From assembly GCA_036393335.1 (NCBI GenBank), contig DASWHD010000204.1, positions 1 through 7,052 on the forward strand: a stretch of DNA of 7,052 nt. The letters are read 5' to 3'. The notes beneath the pieces were generated by a model. It made no database searches. It saw only the letters and a list, made by a program, of their open reading frames with translations, and was not told the origin of the DNA. Shown here piece by piece: positions 1-5,000 of the stretch. The stretch's first letter is position 1. Every line of letters starts with the position of its first letter. The position numbers and the translations under genes are program-made. The DNA is from DASWHD01 sp036393335 (GTDB lineage: Bacteria > CG2-30-53-67 > CG2-30-70-394).

Positions 1-486
1 GCCCAGCCCCTCGGCATCGAGCTGCCGAAGTGGGAGGGGCGGGTGATCGAGACCCAGAAGGGCGTCGTGCGCCTCCTGCCCATCGCCGAACGCGCGCGCC
101 AGCTCTTCGGCGAGGACGGCGCCACGGCGGCCGCCGAGCGGCTGGAAGCGGACCCTACCGGTGGTTTGCAATTCGCCCTCCCAGGGTTGGAGCAGGGGGA
201 GGCGGTCCGGGTGCGGCGGCGCGGCGGCCGAGGGCGCCCTCACCCCGGCCCTCTCCCAGCGGGAGAGGGAGCCATGGCTGTGGCGGCGACAACCCTCGAC
301 CGGGTGCACGCGGCCATGCTGCTCCAGGCTGGTGGGCGCACGAACGGCCTGCGTGCCCTGCTCAAGGGGGAGCAGGAGCGCGGCCCCGACTTCCTACGCC
401 TCGCCAACGCCCTCTCCGCCCTCTACCCCAAGGGCAGCGAGGAGAAGCGCCTCCTGGACGCCATGCTTCTGGCGGTGCCGAGGTGA
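1..486 (+). CDS. DUF1156-type DNA methyltransferase, C-terminal 161 residues (5' truncated by window)
   Basis: This frame is open from base 1 to the TGA at 484-486, so only the C-terminus of a longer gene is present. The catalytic methylase motifs are not in the window. The call rests on the C-terminal pattern TTLDRVHAAMLLQAGGR, then LRLANALSALYPKGSEEKR, which matches the usual end of DUF1156 methylases (LDRxHxAMLLxxxGR, then LAxALxALYPxGxEEKR), and on the DUF499 ATPase downstream, its usual partner. DUF1156/DUF499 loci are known from comparative genomics as predicted R-M-like defence systems; the methylase would modify host DNA. Residues about 68-91 (GRGRPHPGPLPAGEG and flanks) are translation of a REP-like palindrome and look foreign to the family. 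The last 20 residues (YPKGSEEKRLLDAMLLAVPR) recur at the ends of two small ORFs downstream. The family assignment is fairly secure; activity cannot be judged from a fragment. Confidence 0.8.
   Translation, partial: AQPLGIELPKWEGRVIETQKGVVRLLPIAERARQLFGEDGATAAAERLEADPTGGLQFALPGLEQGEAVRVRRRGGRGRPHPGPLPAGEGAMAVAATTLDRVHAAMLLQAGGRTNGLRALLKGEQERGPDFLRLANALSALYPKGSEEKRLLDAMLLAVPR
232..272. repeat. REP-like palindromic element inside the methylase gene
   Basis: Arms CCCTCTCCC (249-257) and GGGAGAGGG (261-269) form a perfect 9-bp inverted repeat around an AGC loop, preceded by a CCCTCACCCCGG-type leader. This is the common dispersed intergenic hairpin of many beta- and gammaproteobacteria, often mistranslated as PHPGPLPAGEG. 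Here it lies inside a coding frame and adds a multiple of three, so the frame stays open. The outer limits are approximate; only the palindrome is exact. Confidence 0.75.
421..486 (+). repeat. Methylase-tail repeat, copy A (native gene end)
   Basis: This is the last 66 bp of the methylase, from CTCTACCCC to the stop. It is the parent form of a segment found again at 3363-3428 and 4058-4123. All three share an identical 22-bp core (428-449 here). Copy A differs from copy C at four coding bases of 60, all synonymous, and from copy B at eight, giving two amino-acid changes (P to A and L to M). Confidence 0.9.
480..485 (+). promoter_or_regulatory. Ribosome binding site GAGGTG overlapping the methylase stop
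   Basis: GAGGTG lies 6 nt before the ATG at 492 and overlaps the last Arg codon and TGA of the methylase. The end of the methylase tail therefore doubles as the Shine-Dalgarno sequence of the first cargo gene. This supports 492 as the start, rather than any upstream ATG in the same frame, and suggests translational coupling. Confidence 0.6.
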
Positions 487-491
487 ATACC

Positions 492-1688
492 ATGGACCCA
501 ATGATCCGCAGTCTCGTCTTGAAGCGGTTCCGCAGCGTCCCGACGGCGCGCATCGAGCTCGACAACCCGACGATCTTCGTCGGGCGCAACGGCTCGGGGA
601 AGAGCAACCTCGTCAGCGCGTTCTCGTTCCTCGCGGAAGCGATGGCGTCGCCGCTCCAGGCGGTCTTCGACCGGCAGGGAGGCATCTCGGCTGTTCGTAA
701 TCGTTCCTCGGGCAAGAGTTATCCCCCGCACCTGGGCATGCGCGTGAACTTCGCCCGCCAGAACGGTGAGGCGTGCCACGGCTTCTACGCCTTCGAGATC
801 AAGGCGCTCAAGAACTACGGGTTCTCCGTGGTGCGCGAGCAATGCTCCATCGGCGAGGAACCGTCGCGCGCCTGGTTCGATCGCGAAGGGATCCGATTCC
901 GCTCCAACGTCGAGGGTCTGAAGCCGGCGCTCGACCCGGCCGCGCTCGGCCTGCCGGTCATCGGCGGAGAAGAGAGGTTCTCGCCGGTGCTGCGTGCGCT
1001 CGCCGGCATGCGCGTCTACTCCATCGAACCCGGCAAGCTCCGCGACATGCAGGAGCCCGACAGTGGCGTCGCGCTGAAGCCGGATGGCGCCAACGTCACC
1101 AGCGTGCTCAAAGAAATCGAGCGGCAGTCGCCGGAGGACTTCACACGCATTTCGGAAATCCTGGCCACGATCGTCCCGAACACGAAGCGCGTGCGGGTGC
1201 AGAAGCACGGCAAGAACCTCGCGCTTCAGTTCACCCAGGAATGGGGTGACGAGAAGCCGAAACGGCTGAATTTCGAGGGCTTCAGCATGTCCGACGGCAC
1301 GCTGCGCGCGATCGGGTTCCTCGCCGCGGTGTTCCAGAGACCCCGCCCGTCCCTGATCGCGGTGGAGGAACCGGAGGCGACGATCCATCCGGGGGCGCTC
1401 GAATCGGTGCTCGACCTCCTGCTGCACGCAAGCAAGCACATGCAGGTCGTCGTGACTACGCACAGCCCGGACTTGCTCGACGCGAAGTGGATCACGGATC
1501 GCCATCTGCGGGTGGTGGAGTGGAGCGAAGGCGCAACCCGCGTCGCGGCCGTGTCCGACGCGAACCGGCGGGCCCTGCAGGATCACCTCATGGGTGCCGG
1601 GGAGCTCTTGCGCGCGAACGCGCTCGAGTCGGGACCTCTCTTCGACGGGCAAATCGACACGGCCCTCCTCTTCGAGGACCTGCGATGA
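492..1688 (+). CDS. RecF/OLD-like AAA (ABC-type) ATPase, 398 aa
   Basis: This is a DNA-repair/OLD-type ATPase of the AAA_21/AAA_15 class, probably the sensor or motor of a two-gene defence module. The N-terminus MIRSLVLKRFRSV is the usual first strand of SMC/RecF-like heads. Walker A is GRNGSGKS (residues 31-38). An ABC-signature-like segment SMSDGTLR is at 265-272, Walker B is LIAVEEPE (288-295) with Glu292/Glu293, and the switch histidine is in TTHSP (H324). The insertion between the two half-motifs is compact, with no long coiled coil as in SMC or Rad50. The frame is open from base 30, but residues upstream of 492 are low-complexity shadow of the methylase gene, and 492 has a good RBS. The gene overlaps the Toprim gene by ATGA, as expected for a complex expressed in fixed ratio. 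PARIS AriA and split OLD systems are the closest architectural analogues; equivalence is inference. Confidence 0.88.
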   Translation: MDPMIRSLVLKRFRSVPTARIELDNPTIFVGRNGSGKSNLVSAFSFLAEAMASPLQAVFDRQGGISAVRNRSSGKSYPPHLGMRVNFARQNGEACHGFYAFEIKALKNYGFSVVREQCSIGEEPSRAWFDREGIRFRSNVEGLKPALDPAALGLPVIGGEERFSPVLRALAGMRVYSIEPGKLRDMQEPDSGVALKPDGANVTSVLKEIERQSPEDFTRISEILATIVPNTKRVRVQKHGKNLALQFTQEWGDEKPKRLNFEGFSMSDGTLRAIGFLAAVFQRPRPSLIAVEEPEATIHPGALESVLDLLLHASKHMQVVVTTHSPDLLDAKWITDRHLRVVEWSEGATRVAAVSDANRRALQDHLMGAGELLRANALESGPLFDGQIDTALLFEDLR

Positions 1689-2308
1689 TCGTGCAGCCGA
1701 TCGTCGAAGGTCAGGGCGACGTGGCGGCAGCGCCCGTGCTCCTGCGGCGCCTGGCCGAGCAGGCGCAGGCCTGGGATGTGCAGGTCGCGCGACCGCATCG
1801 GCGCAGGCGCACGCAGCTCGTGCAGAGGGACGCCTTGCAGGACGCAGTGCGGGTTGCGCGGCTGACGCCGGGCTGCAGCGCCATCCTCATCCTGTTCGAC
1901 GCGGACGACGACTGCCCGAAGGAGCTGGCTCCCACTCTCGCGGCCTGGGCGCAGGAAGCGGCGAACCCGATTCCAAGCGCCATCGTCATGGCCAACCGCG
2001 AGTACGAGGCGTGGCTACTCGCTGCGGTCGAGTCGCTTCAGGGAGTGGCTGGCATCCGTGCCGATGCCGGGGCGCATCCCGACCCGGAGGCTCCTCGCGA
2101 TGCCAAGGGGGAGTTGGAGAGGCGGATGGGTATTGGCTACACCTACCTGCCCACCACCGACCAGGCCCGCCTGACCGCCAGTTTCGACCTCGCCAGCGCG
2201 TACCGTTCCTGCCGTAGCTTCCGCAAGCTCGTGGGGGCGTTCGGCGCCTTCCTGTCGGCCTCTGGCATGGAGCCTGCGGAGTGGCCGCCGGCAGGGTGGG
2301 AGCCGTGA
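1685..2308 (+). CDS. DUF4276 family Toprim-like protein, 207 aa
   Basis: Likely the nuclease or effector partner of the upstream ATPase. The sequence shows a Toprim-like layout: an N-terminal strand with acidic motif PIVEGQGD (Glu8), then ILILFDADDD (residues 68-76, the DxD position Asp72/Asp74), and the DUF4276 signature MANREYEAWLLA (102-113). Proteins of this family are usually about 200 aa and sit beside a RecF-like ATPase, as here. Together the pair resembles an OLD nuclease split into ATPase and Toprim chains. The ATG at 1685 overlaps the ATPase stop (ATGA) and is chosen because the VEG motif normally lies within the first ten residues; upstream in-frame sequence is shadow. Metal-dependent nuclease activity is inferred from the acidic motifs. 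An RNA- or tRNA-directed effector is also possible. Confidence 0.82.
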   Translation: MIVQPIVEGQGDVAAAPVLLRRLAEQAQAWDVQVARPHRRRRTQLVQRDALQDAVRVARLTPGCSAILILFDADDDCPKELAPTLAAWAQEAANPIPSAIVMANREYEAWLLAAVESLQGVAGIRADAGAHPDPEAPRDAKGELERRMGIGYTYLPTTDQARLTASFDLASAYRSCRSFRKLVGAFGAFLSASGMEPAEWPPAGWEP

Positions 2309-2309
2309 T

Positions 2310-3260
2310 ATGACGCGCGCGGCCTGGCAGATCTCCGGAGGGCCGGCTTCACGGTCCTACGCGGAGGTGCTCCTCAAGCATGGCGTCGCACTCATCGGTC
2401 CGGGCGACCCTGGACCATGGACGCCAGAGCGGGAGGATCGCGAGTTCGAGGGCGGCTTCGTGCGGCGTTTTGCCAGTGAGATTGCAGATGGGGATGTGGT
2501 CGTGTTGCGTGCGGGGATCGCCGCCGTCGCGGCGGTAGGGCTCGTGGCCGGCGAGTATCAGTACCTCGACGCCTTCGACGACGTGAACGGGTGGGACCTG
2601 CAGCACGCCCGCCGCGTGCGCTGGTGTCGCCTTCCCCAGGAGCACGTCTTCGCGAGCAACGTCTTTGGCGCCAATCCACCGCGGTGCTCGCGGGTGGGCA
2701 CCGAGGAGGTGTTGGATTTCGCGGAGCGCTTCCTCCACTCGCCGCCGACCCACTGGCAGACGGCGCCCTTGCCCGGGCTACCCGCCGAAGAGTCGCGTCT
2801 CGATGAGGTGCCTCCCTCCCTCGCCGGCTTGGTTGCCCAGGCGGCCGACCTCGTGCCGCTGTTTCAGGATCGAGACGGCTTCGGCGAGCTGCCGAGCGAG
2901 GACGAGCTGATCGCGCACTTCGTGGTGCCACTCCTGCGCGCCCTCGGCTGGCCGCCGGAGCGCATCGCGGTGCAGTGGCGGCGCATCGACGTGGCGGTGT
3001 TTCGCTCGCTCCCCCGTACCCCCGAGAGCTGCCACCTGGTGATCGAGGCGAAGCGCCTGGGCGCGGGCGTCGAGGGCGCGCTCAAGCAGGCGCAGGGGTA
3101 CGTGGCGACCCTGGGCGTGCCGTGCGACGTGGTCGTCACCGACGGCATCCGTTACCGGATGTACGCGGGCGCCCGCGGCTTCGAGCGCGTGGCCTATGCG
3201 AACCTCGCGCGTCTGAAGCACTCCGCAGCCACGCTGTTCGCCAAGATGCAACGCCCTTAG
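2310..3260 (+). CDS. EVE/PUA-like reader fused to PD-(D/E)XK restriction nuclease, 316 aa
   Basis: This looks like a two-domain restriction-type enzyme. The N-terminal half (about 1-145) has an EVE/PUA-like pattern: WQISGG at the start, GDVVVLRAG (61-69), VGLVAGEYQYLDAFDDVNGWDLQHARRVRW (76-105). Domains of that fold often bind modified bases. The C-terminal half (about 195-316) is a PD-(D/E)XK nuclease: Glu198 in the first helix, Asp227 in RIDVAVF, Glu246-Ala-Lys248 in LVIEAKRL, then Q260-x3-Y264 in KQAQGYV, the motif typical of HsdR N-terminal/RecB-like nucleases. All catalytic positions are present. It starts 1 nt after the DUF4276 stop, so it is probably in the same module. I infer that it cuts DNA according to modification state. 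The nuclease call is firm; the reader domain is less so. Confidence 0.78.
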   Translation: MTRAAWQISGGPASRSYAEVLLKHGVALIGPGDPGPWTPEREDREFEGGFVRRFASEIADGDVVVLRAGIAAVAAVGLVAGEYQYLDAFDDVNGWDLQHARRVRWCRLPQEHVFASNVFGANPPRCSRVGTEEVLDFAERFLHSPPTHWQTAPLPGLPAEESRLDEVPPSLAGLVAQAADLVPLFQDRDGFGELPSEDELIAHFVVPLLRALGWPPERIAVQWRRIDVAVFRSLPRTPESCHLVIEAKRLGAGVEGALKQAQGYVATLGVPCDVVVTDGIRYRMYAGARGFERVAYANLARLKHSAATLFAKMQRP

Positions 3261-3264
3261 GAGG
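3259..3264 (+). promoter_or_regulatory. Strong ribosome binding site AGGAGG before the small chimeric ORF
   Basis: AGGAGG overlaps the TAG of the nuclease gene and stands 5 nt before ATG 3270. It is the best Shine-Dalgarno match in the window, which argues that the 52-codon ORF is, or until recently was, translated. It may be the original signal of a lost DUF499 gene. Confidence 0.6.
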
Positions 3265-3269
3265 AGCCG

Positions 3270-3329
3270 ATGGATCCGTGGTTCGGAGTCACGATGCTGT
3301 CCGAGGCCGGCCGCGAAAGGCGCTTGATG
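3270..3329 (+). repeat. DUF499-head repeat in ORF B (diverged)
   Basis: About 60 bp corresponding to the first 20 codons of the DUF499 gene at 4878. Similarity is visible mainly at protein level (MDPWF against MEPWY, R-E-x-R). The right limit is approximate because the junction with the methylase-derived part has drifted. Confidence 0.5.
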
Positions 3330-3428
3330 AGCTTGGACAGGCTCGCTCTCGCCTCCGCGTATCTCTACGCCAAGGGCAGCGAGGAGAAGCGCATGCTCGA
3401 CGCCATGCTCCTGGCTGTGCCGCGATGA
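3270..3428 (+). CDS. Small chimeric ORF B: DUF499 head fused to methylase tail, 52 aa
   Basis: Probably a scar rather than an enzyme. Residues 1-20 (MDPWFGVTMLSEAGRERRLM) align without gaps to the start of the DUF499 ATPase (MEPWYKVAIPRKEVREGRSF): seven identities plus conservative D/E and F/Y. Residues about 21-52 align to the end of the DUF1156 methylase: DRLALASAYLY against LRLANALSALY, then YAKGSEEKRMLDAMLLAVPR with 18 of 20 identical. No catalytic region of either parent is left. It has a strong RBS, and its TGA overlaps an in-frame ATG of the next gene (ATGA). It separates cargo 1 from cargo 2. It could still matter as a coupling leader or small protein; nothing in the sequence proves a function. 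Confidence 0.6.
   Translation: MDPWFGVTMLSEAGRERRLMSLDRLALASAYLYAKGSEEKRMLDAMLLAVPR
3363..3428 (+). repeat. Methylase-tail repeat, copy B
   Basis: This segment matches 421-486 with 8 mismatches in its last 63 bp and includes the shared 22-bp core (3370-3391). Homology to the methylase extends upstream at lower identity to about 3333. The stop codon is kept. Confidence 0.9.
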
Positions 3429-3442
3429 GCGAGGGGGAGGGA

Positions 3443-3937
3443 ATGGTGAAGCCGATCGTCTTTACAGACCACTCGCGTGCGCGCATGCGTGAGCGGGGTG
3501 CGCGGGAGGAGGATGTGCGTGAGGCAATTCGCGTCGGACAACGGGAACCCGCCCAGCGCGGGCTCTTTCTCTACCGGCTGAATCTGGAGTTCCAGCGGGA
3601 GTGGGATGGCCACTACTACGGGATCCAACAGGTCGCGCCCGTCGTCGCCGAGGAAGAGGGGCGGTTTGTGGTGGTGACCGTCGACTTTTTACTTCCAAGA
3701 GGGCGAGCAACGATGAAGATCACTTACGACAAAGAGGCGGACGCCCTCTACTTCCGGCTGCTGGAAGGGGAGTTCCAGTGCCGCAACGTGCAGCTCACCG
3801 CGGATATCACCCTCGACTTCGCGGCCGGCGAGCGACTGGTGGGCGTGGAGGTGCTCGGCGCGAGCCGTCTGTTCGAGAAGCCGGACGCGCCGACCGTCGA
3901 GTTACGGGCTCTGCTCCCGAAGGTCACTCCCTCCTAG
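3443..3937 (+). CDS. DUF4258-DUF2283 fusion protein, 164 aa (putative toxin-antitoxin pair in one frame)
   Basis: Residues about 1-84 are a DUF4258 domain: IVFTDHSRARMRERGAREEDV at the start, then VAPVVAEEEGRFVVVTV. From Met91, MKITYDKEADALYFRL...GEFQCRNVQLTADITLDFAAGERLVGVEVLGAS is a complete DUF2283 domain of 74 aa. These two families normally occur as separate neighbouring small genes and are regarded as toxin-antitoxin-like; the function is not established. Here one frame runs through both with a six-residue linker (PRGRAT). The ATG at 3443 is chosen because homologues start just before the FTxHSRxRM motif and GAGG/GGGAGG lies before it. An in-frame ATG at 3425 overlaps the stop of ORF B and would add six residues. 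An internal ATG at 3713, preceded by AAGAGGG (3697-3703), could still give free DUF2283. A T5 run at 3686-3690 makes an indel at the domain boundary worth excluding. Confidence 0.75.
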   Translation: MVKPIVFTDHSRARMRERGAREEDVREAIRVGQREPAQRGLFLYRLNLEFQREWDGHYYGIQQVAPVVAEEEGRFVVVTVDFLLPRGRATMKITYDKEADALYFRLLEGEFQCRNVQLTADITLDFAAGERLVGVEVLGASRLFEKPDAPTVELRALLPKVTPS

Positions 3938-3940
3938 GCC

Positions 3941-4063
3941 ATGGAGGCCTGGTTCAAAGGGGCGATCCCGCACGAAGAATTCTCGCAGGGTGGTTTGTCT
4001 AATCCGGACGAGTCCGCCATCGACCTGGAAGAGGTCGTTGCCGGCACGGCCCTGGAGGACTAC
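3941..4063 (+). repeat. DUF499-head repeat in ORF C
   Basis: The first 41 codons of a DUF499 gene, corresponding to 4878-5000. Divergence from the intact copy is substantial (26/41 residues) and the segment uses AT-richer codons such as TTG TCT AAT. It looks like a different allele or decayed sequence rather than a fresh copy of the gene downstream. Confidence 0.85.
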
Positions 4064-4123
4064 CCCAAGGGCAGCGAGGAGAAGCGGCTCCTGGACGCGA
4101 TGCTTTTGGCGGTGCCAAGGTAG
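3941..4123 (+). CDS. Small chimeric ORF C: DUF499 head fused to methylase tail, 60 aa
   Basis: This is the clearest scar. Residues 1-41 (MEAWFKGAIPHEEF... to GTALEDY) match the first 41 residues of the DUF499 ATPase at 26 of 41 positions without a gap. Residues 41-60, YPKGSEEKRLLDAMLLAVPR, are identical to the last 20 residues of the methylase. The switch falls at a shared CTACC (4060-4064): the ATPase reads GACTACCGCGAC, the methylase CTCTACCCCAAG, and this ORF GACTACCCCAAG. The body of both parents is missing, so no enzymatic role is expected. It starts 3 nt after the DUF2283 stop, with only a weak RBS, so it would rely on coupling. It separates cargo 2 from cargo 3. Confidence 0.65.
   Translation: MEAWFKGAIPHEEFSQGGLSNPDESAIDLEEVVAGTALEDYPKGSEEKRLLDAMLLAVPR
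4058..4123 (+). repeat. Methylase-tail repeat, copy C
   Basis: It matches 424-486 with 4 mismatches in 60 coding bases, all synonymous, plus a TAG instead of TGA stop. It contains the same 22-bp core (4065-4086). Confidence 0.92.
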
Positions 4124-4130
4124 GTTAGAA

Positions 4131-4136
4131 AAGGAG
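4131..4136 (+). promoter_or_regulatory. Ribosome binding site AAGGAG of the MNT gene
   Basis: AAGGAG stands 6 nt before ATG 4143 and fixes that start. It lies just after the methylase-tail scar, so cargo 3 carries its own signal. Confidence 0.65.
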
Positions 4137-4142
4137 CCCACA

Positions 4143-4469
4143 ATGGGTGAGGACGAGGTCCGAGAAGCCATCGAGGCGATGGTGAACCGCATCGTGGAGG
4201 GGTTCGCGCCGGAGCGGGTGATCCTCTTCGGCTCCCACGCGCGGGGGACCGGAGGGCCGGACAGCGACGTCGACCTGTTGGTGGTCATGCCGGTCTCCGG
4301 TTCCAAGCGCGAGAAGCAGCTCGAGATCCGCCTCGCCCTGCGGGAGTTCCCTATCCCGAAAGACATCCTCGTCACGACCCCCGAGGAGTTCACGTGGCGC
4401 AAGGAGATTCCCGGCACGATCGAGCGGCCCGCGGCGCGGGAAGGGAGGGTCCTGTATGCCCGAGCGTGA
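4143..4469 (+). CDS. MNT-type nucleotidyltransferase (MntA-like antitoxin), 108 aa
   Basis: A minimal nucleotidyltransferase of the MNT/HEPN toxin-antitoxin class. The motif GSHARG (30-35) followed by SDVDLLVV (41-48) gives the G-S...D-x-D metal site (Asp42, Asp44). A third acidic candidate is Asp74 in PKDILVTTPEE. Length and the VILFGSHARG start of the core are typical for the family. In characterised MntA/HepT pairs the enzyme transfers AMP from ATP to the HEPN toxin and silences it. The partner HEPN gene follows with a 14-nt overlap, which supports that role by context. The start is fixed by AAGGAG at 4131. Polymerase activity on other targets cannot be excluded. Confidence 0.85.
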   Translation: MGEDEVREAIEAMVNRIVEGFAPERVILFGSHARGTGGPDSDVDLLVVMPVSGSKREKQLEIRLALREFPIPKDILVTTPEEFTWRKEIPGTIERPAAREGRVLYARA

Positions 4470-4878
4470 GCGGGTGCTCGAGGTGGTCCGCGAGTGGCTG
4501 GCCAAGGCCGAGAACGACCTCAAGACCGCAGCCCACACCCTCAAGCTGGGTGCGGATTGCCCGACGGACACGGTCTGTTTCCATGCCCAGCAATGCGTGG
4601 AAAAGTACGTCAAGGCGGTGCTCGTGCTGCAGGGCATCGACTTCCCCAAGACCCACGACCTCCAGAACCTTGCGGGCTTGTTGCCCGGTCGGGTGCGCCT
4701 GAGCCTCAGCGCCGAAGAGCAGGGACGGCTCACGGAATACGCGACGGGAGCCCGCTACCCCGGCTGGGGCGACATCCCCCTGGCCGAGGCCCGCCGGGCG
4801 GTGACGATCGCCCGTCGTCTCCGCAAAGAGATTCGGGGCCTTTTGCCCAAAGACGCGCTCAGCCGGAAGCAACCCTGA
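4456..4878 (+). CDS. HEPN domain protein (putative RNase toxin), 140 aa
   Basis: A helical HEPN protein of the PF05168 type: WLAKAENDLKTA (14-25), CFHAQQCVEKYVKAVLV (41-57), FPKTHDLQNL (63-72), and ARYPGWGD (99-106). In MNT/HEPN systems such proteins are RNase toxins. The canonical HEPN RNase motif R-x4-6-H is not seen: none of His27, His43 or His67 has an Arg 5-7 residues before it. So ribonuclease activity is doubtful or uses other residues. It overlaps the MNT gene by 14 nt, has GGGAGGG (4443-4449) as RBS, and ends in TGATG, sharing one base with the ATPase start. The HEPN fold and pairing are well supported; toxicity is inferred. Confidence 0.83.
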   Translation: MPERERVLEVVREWLAKAENDLKTAAHTLKLGADCPTDTVCFHAQQCVEKYVKAVLVLQGIDFPKTHDLQNLAGLLPGRVRLSLSAEEQGRLTEYATGARYPGWGDIPLAEARRAVTIARRLRKEIRGLLPKDALSRKQP

Positions 4879-5000
4879 TGGAGCCCTGGTACAAGGTCGC
4901 GATCCCGCGCAAGGAGGTCCGGGAGGGGCGCTCGTTCAACCCGGACGAGTTTGCCATCGCCTTGGAGCAGGTGGTCGCCGGCACCGCGCCGGAGGACTAC
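4878..5000 (+). repeat. DUF499-head repeat, native copy
   Basis: The first 41 codons of the intact DUF499 gene, the parent form of the segments at 3941-4063 and, more weakly, 3270-3329. Confidence 0.8.

Noticed and set aside
232..272. Palindrome as a transcription terminator
   Set aside because: The hairpin is followed by coding sequence with no T-run and lies inside an open gene; it fits a REP-like element better.
30..491. N-terminal extension of the ATPase frame upstream of 492
   Set aside because: The residues are low-complexity shadow of the methylase frame. Walker A sits about 30 residues from Met at 492, as expected for the family, and an RBS precedes it.
423..1652. 409-codon minus-strand open frame
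   Set aside because: Antisense shadow of the RecF/OLD-like ATPase gene; composition is biased to Arg, His, Glu and Val with no domain pattern.
2975..3424. Upstream extension of the DUF4258 frame
   Set aside because: It overlaps the nuclease gene and ORF B in another frame and shows no domain; the true start is 3443 or, at most, 3425.
3934..3949. Short inverted repeat AGGCC/GGCCT around the ATG of ORF C
   Set aside because: Five-base arms in GC-rich DNA are expected by chance and no partner site was seen.
421..4123. Tail repeats as CRISPR repeats, integron attC sites or transposon ends
   Set aside because: There are only three copies, with unequal and very long spacing. They have no dyad symmetry and clear homology to the methylase coding end. 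No integrase or transposase is present.
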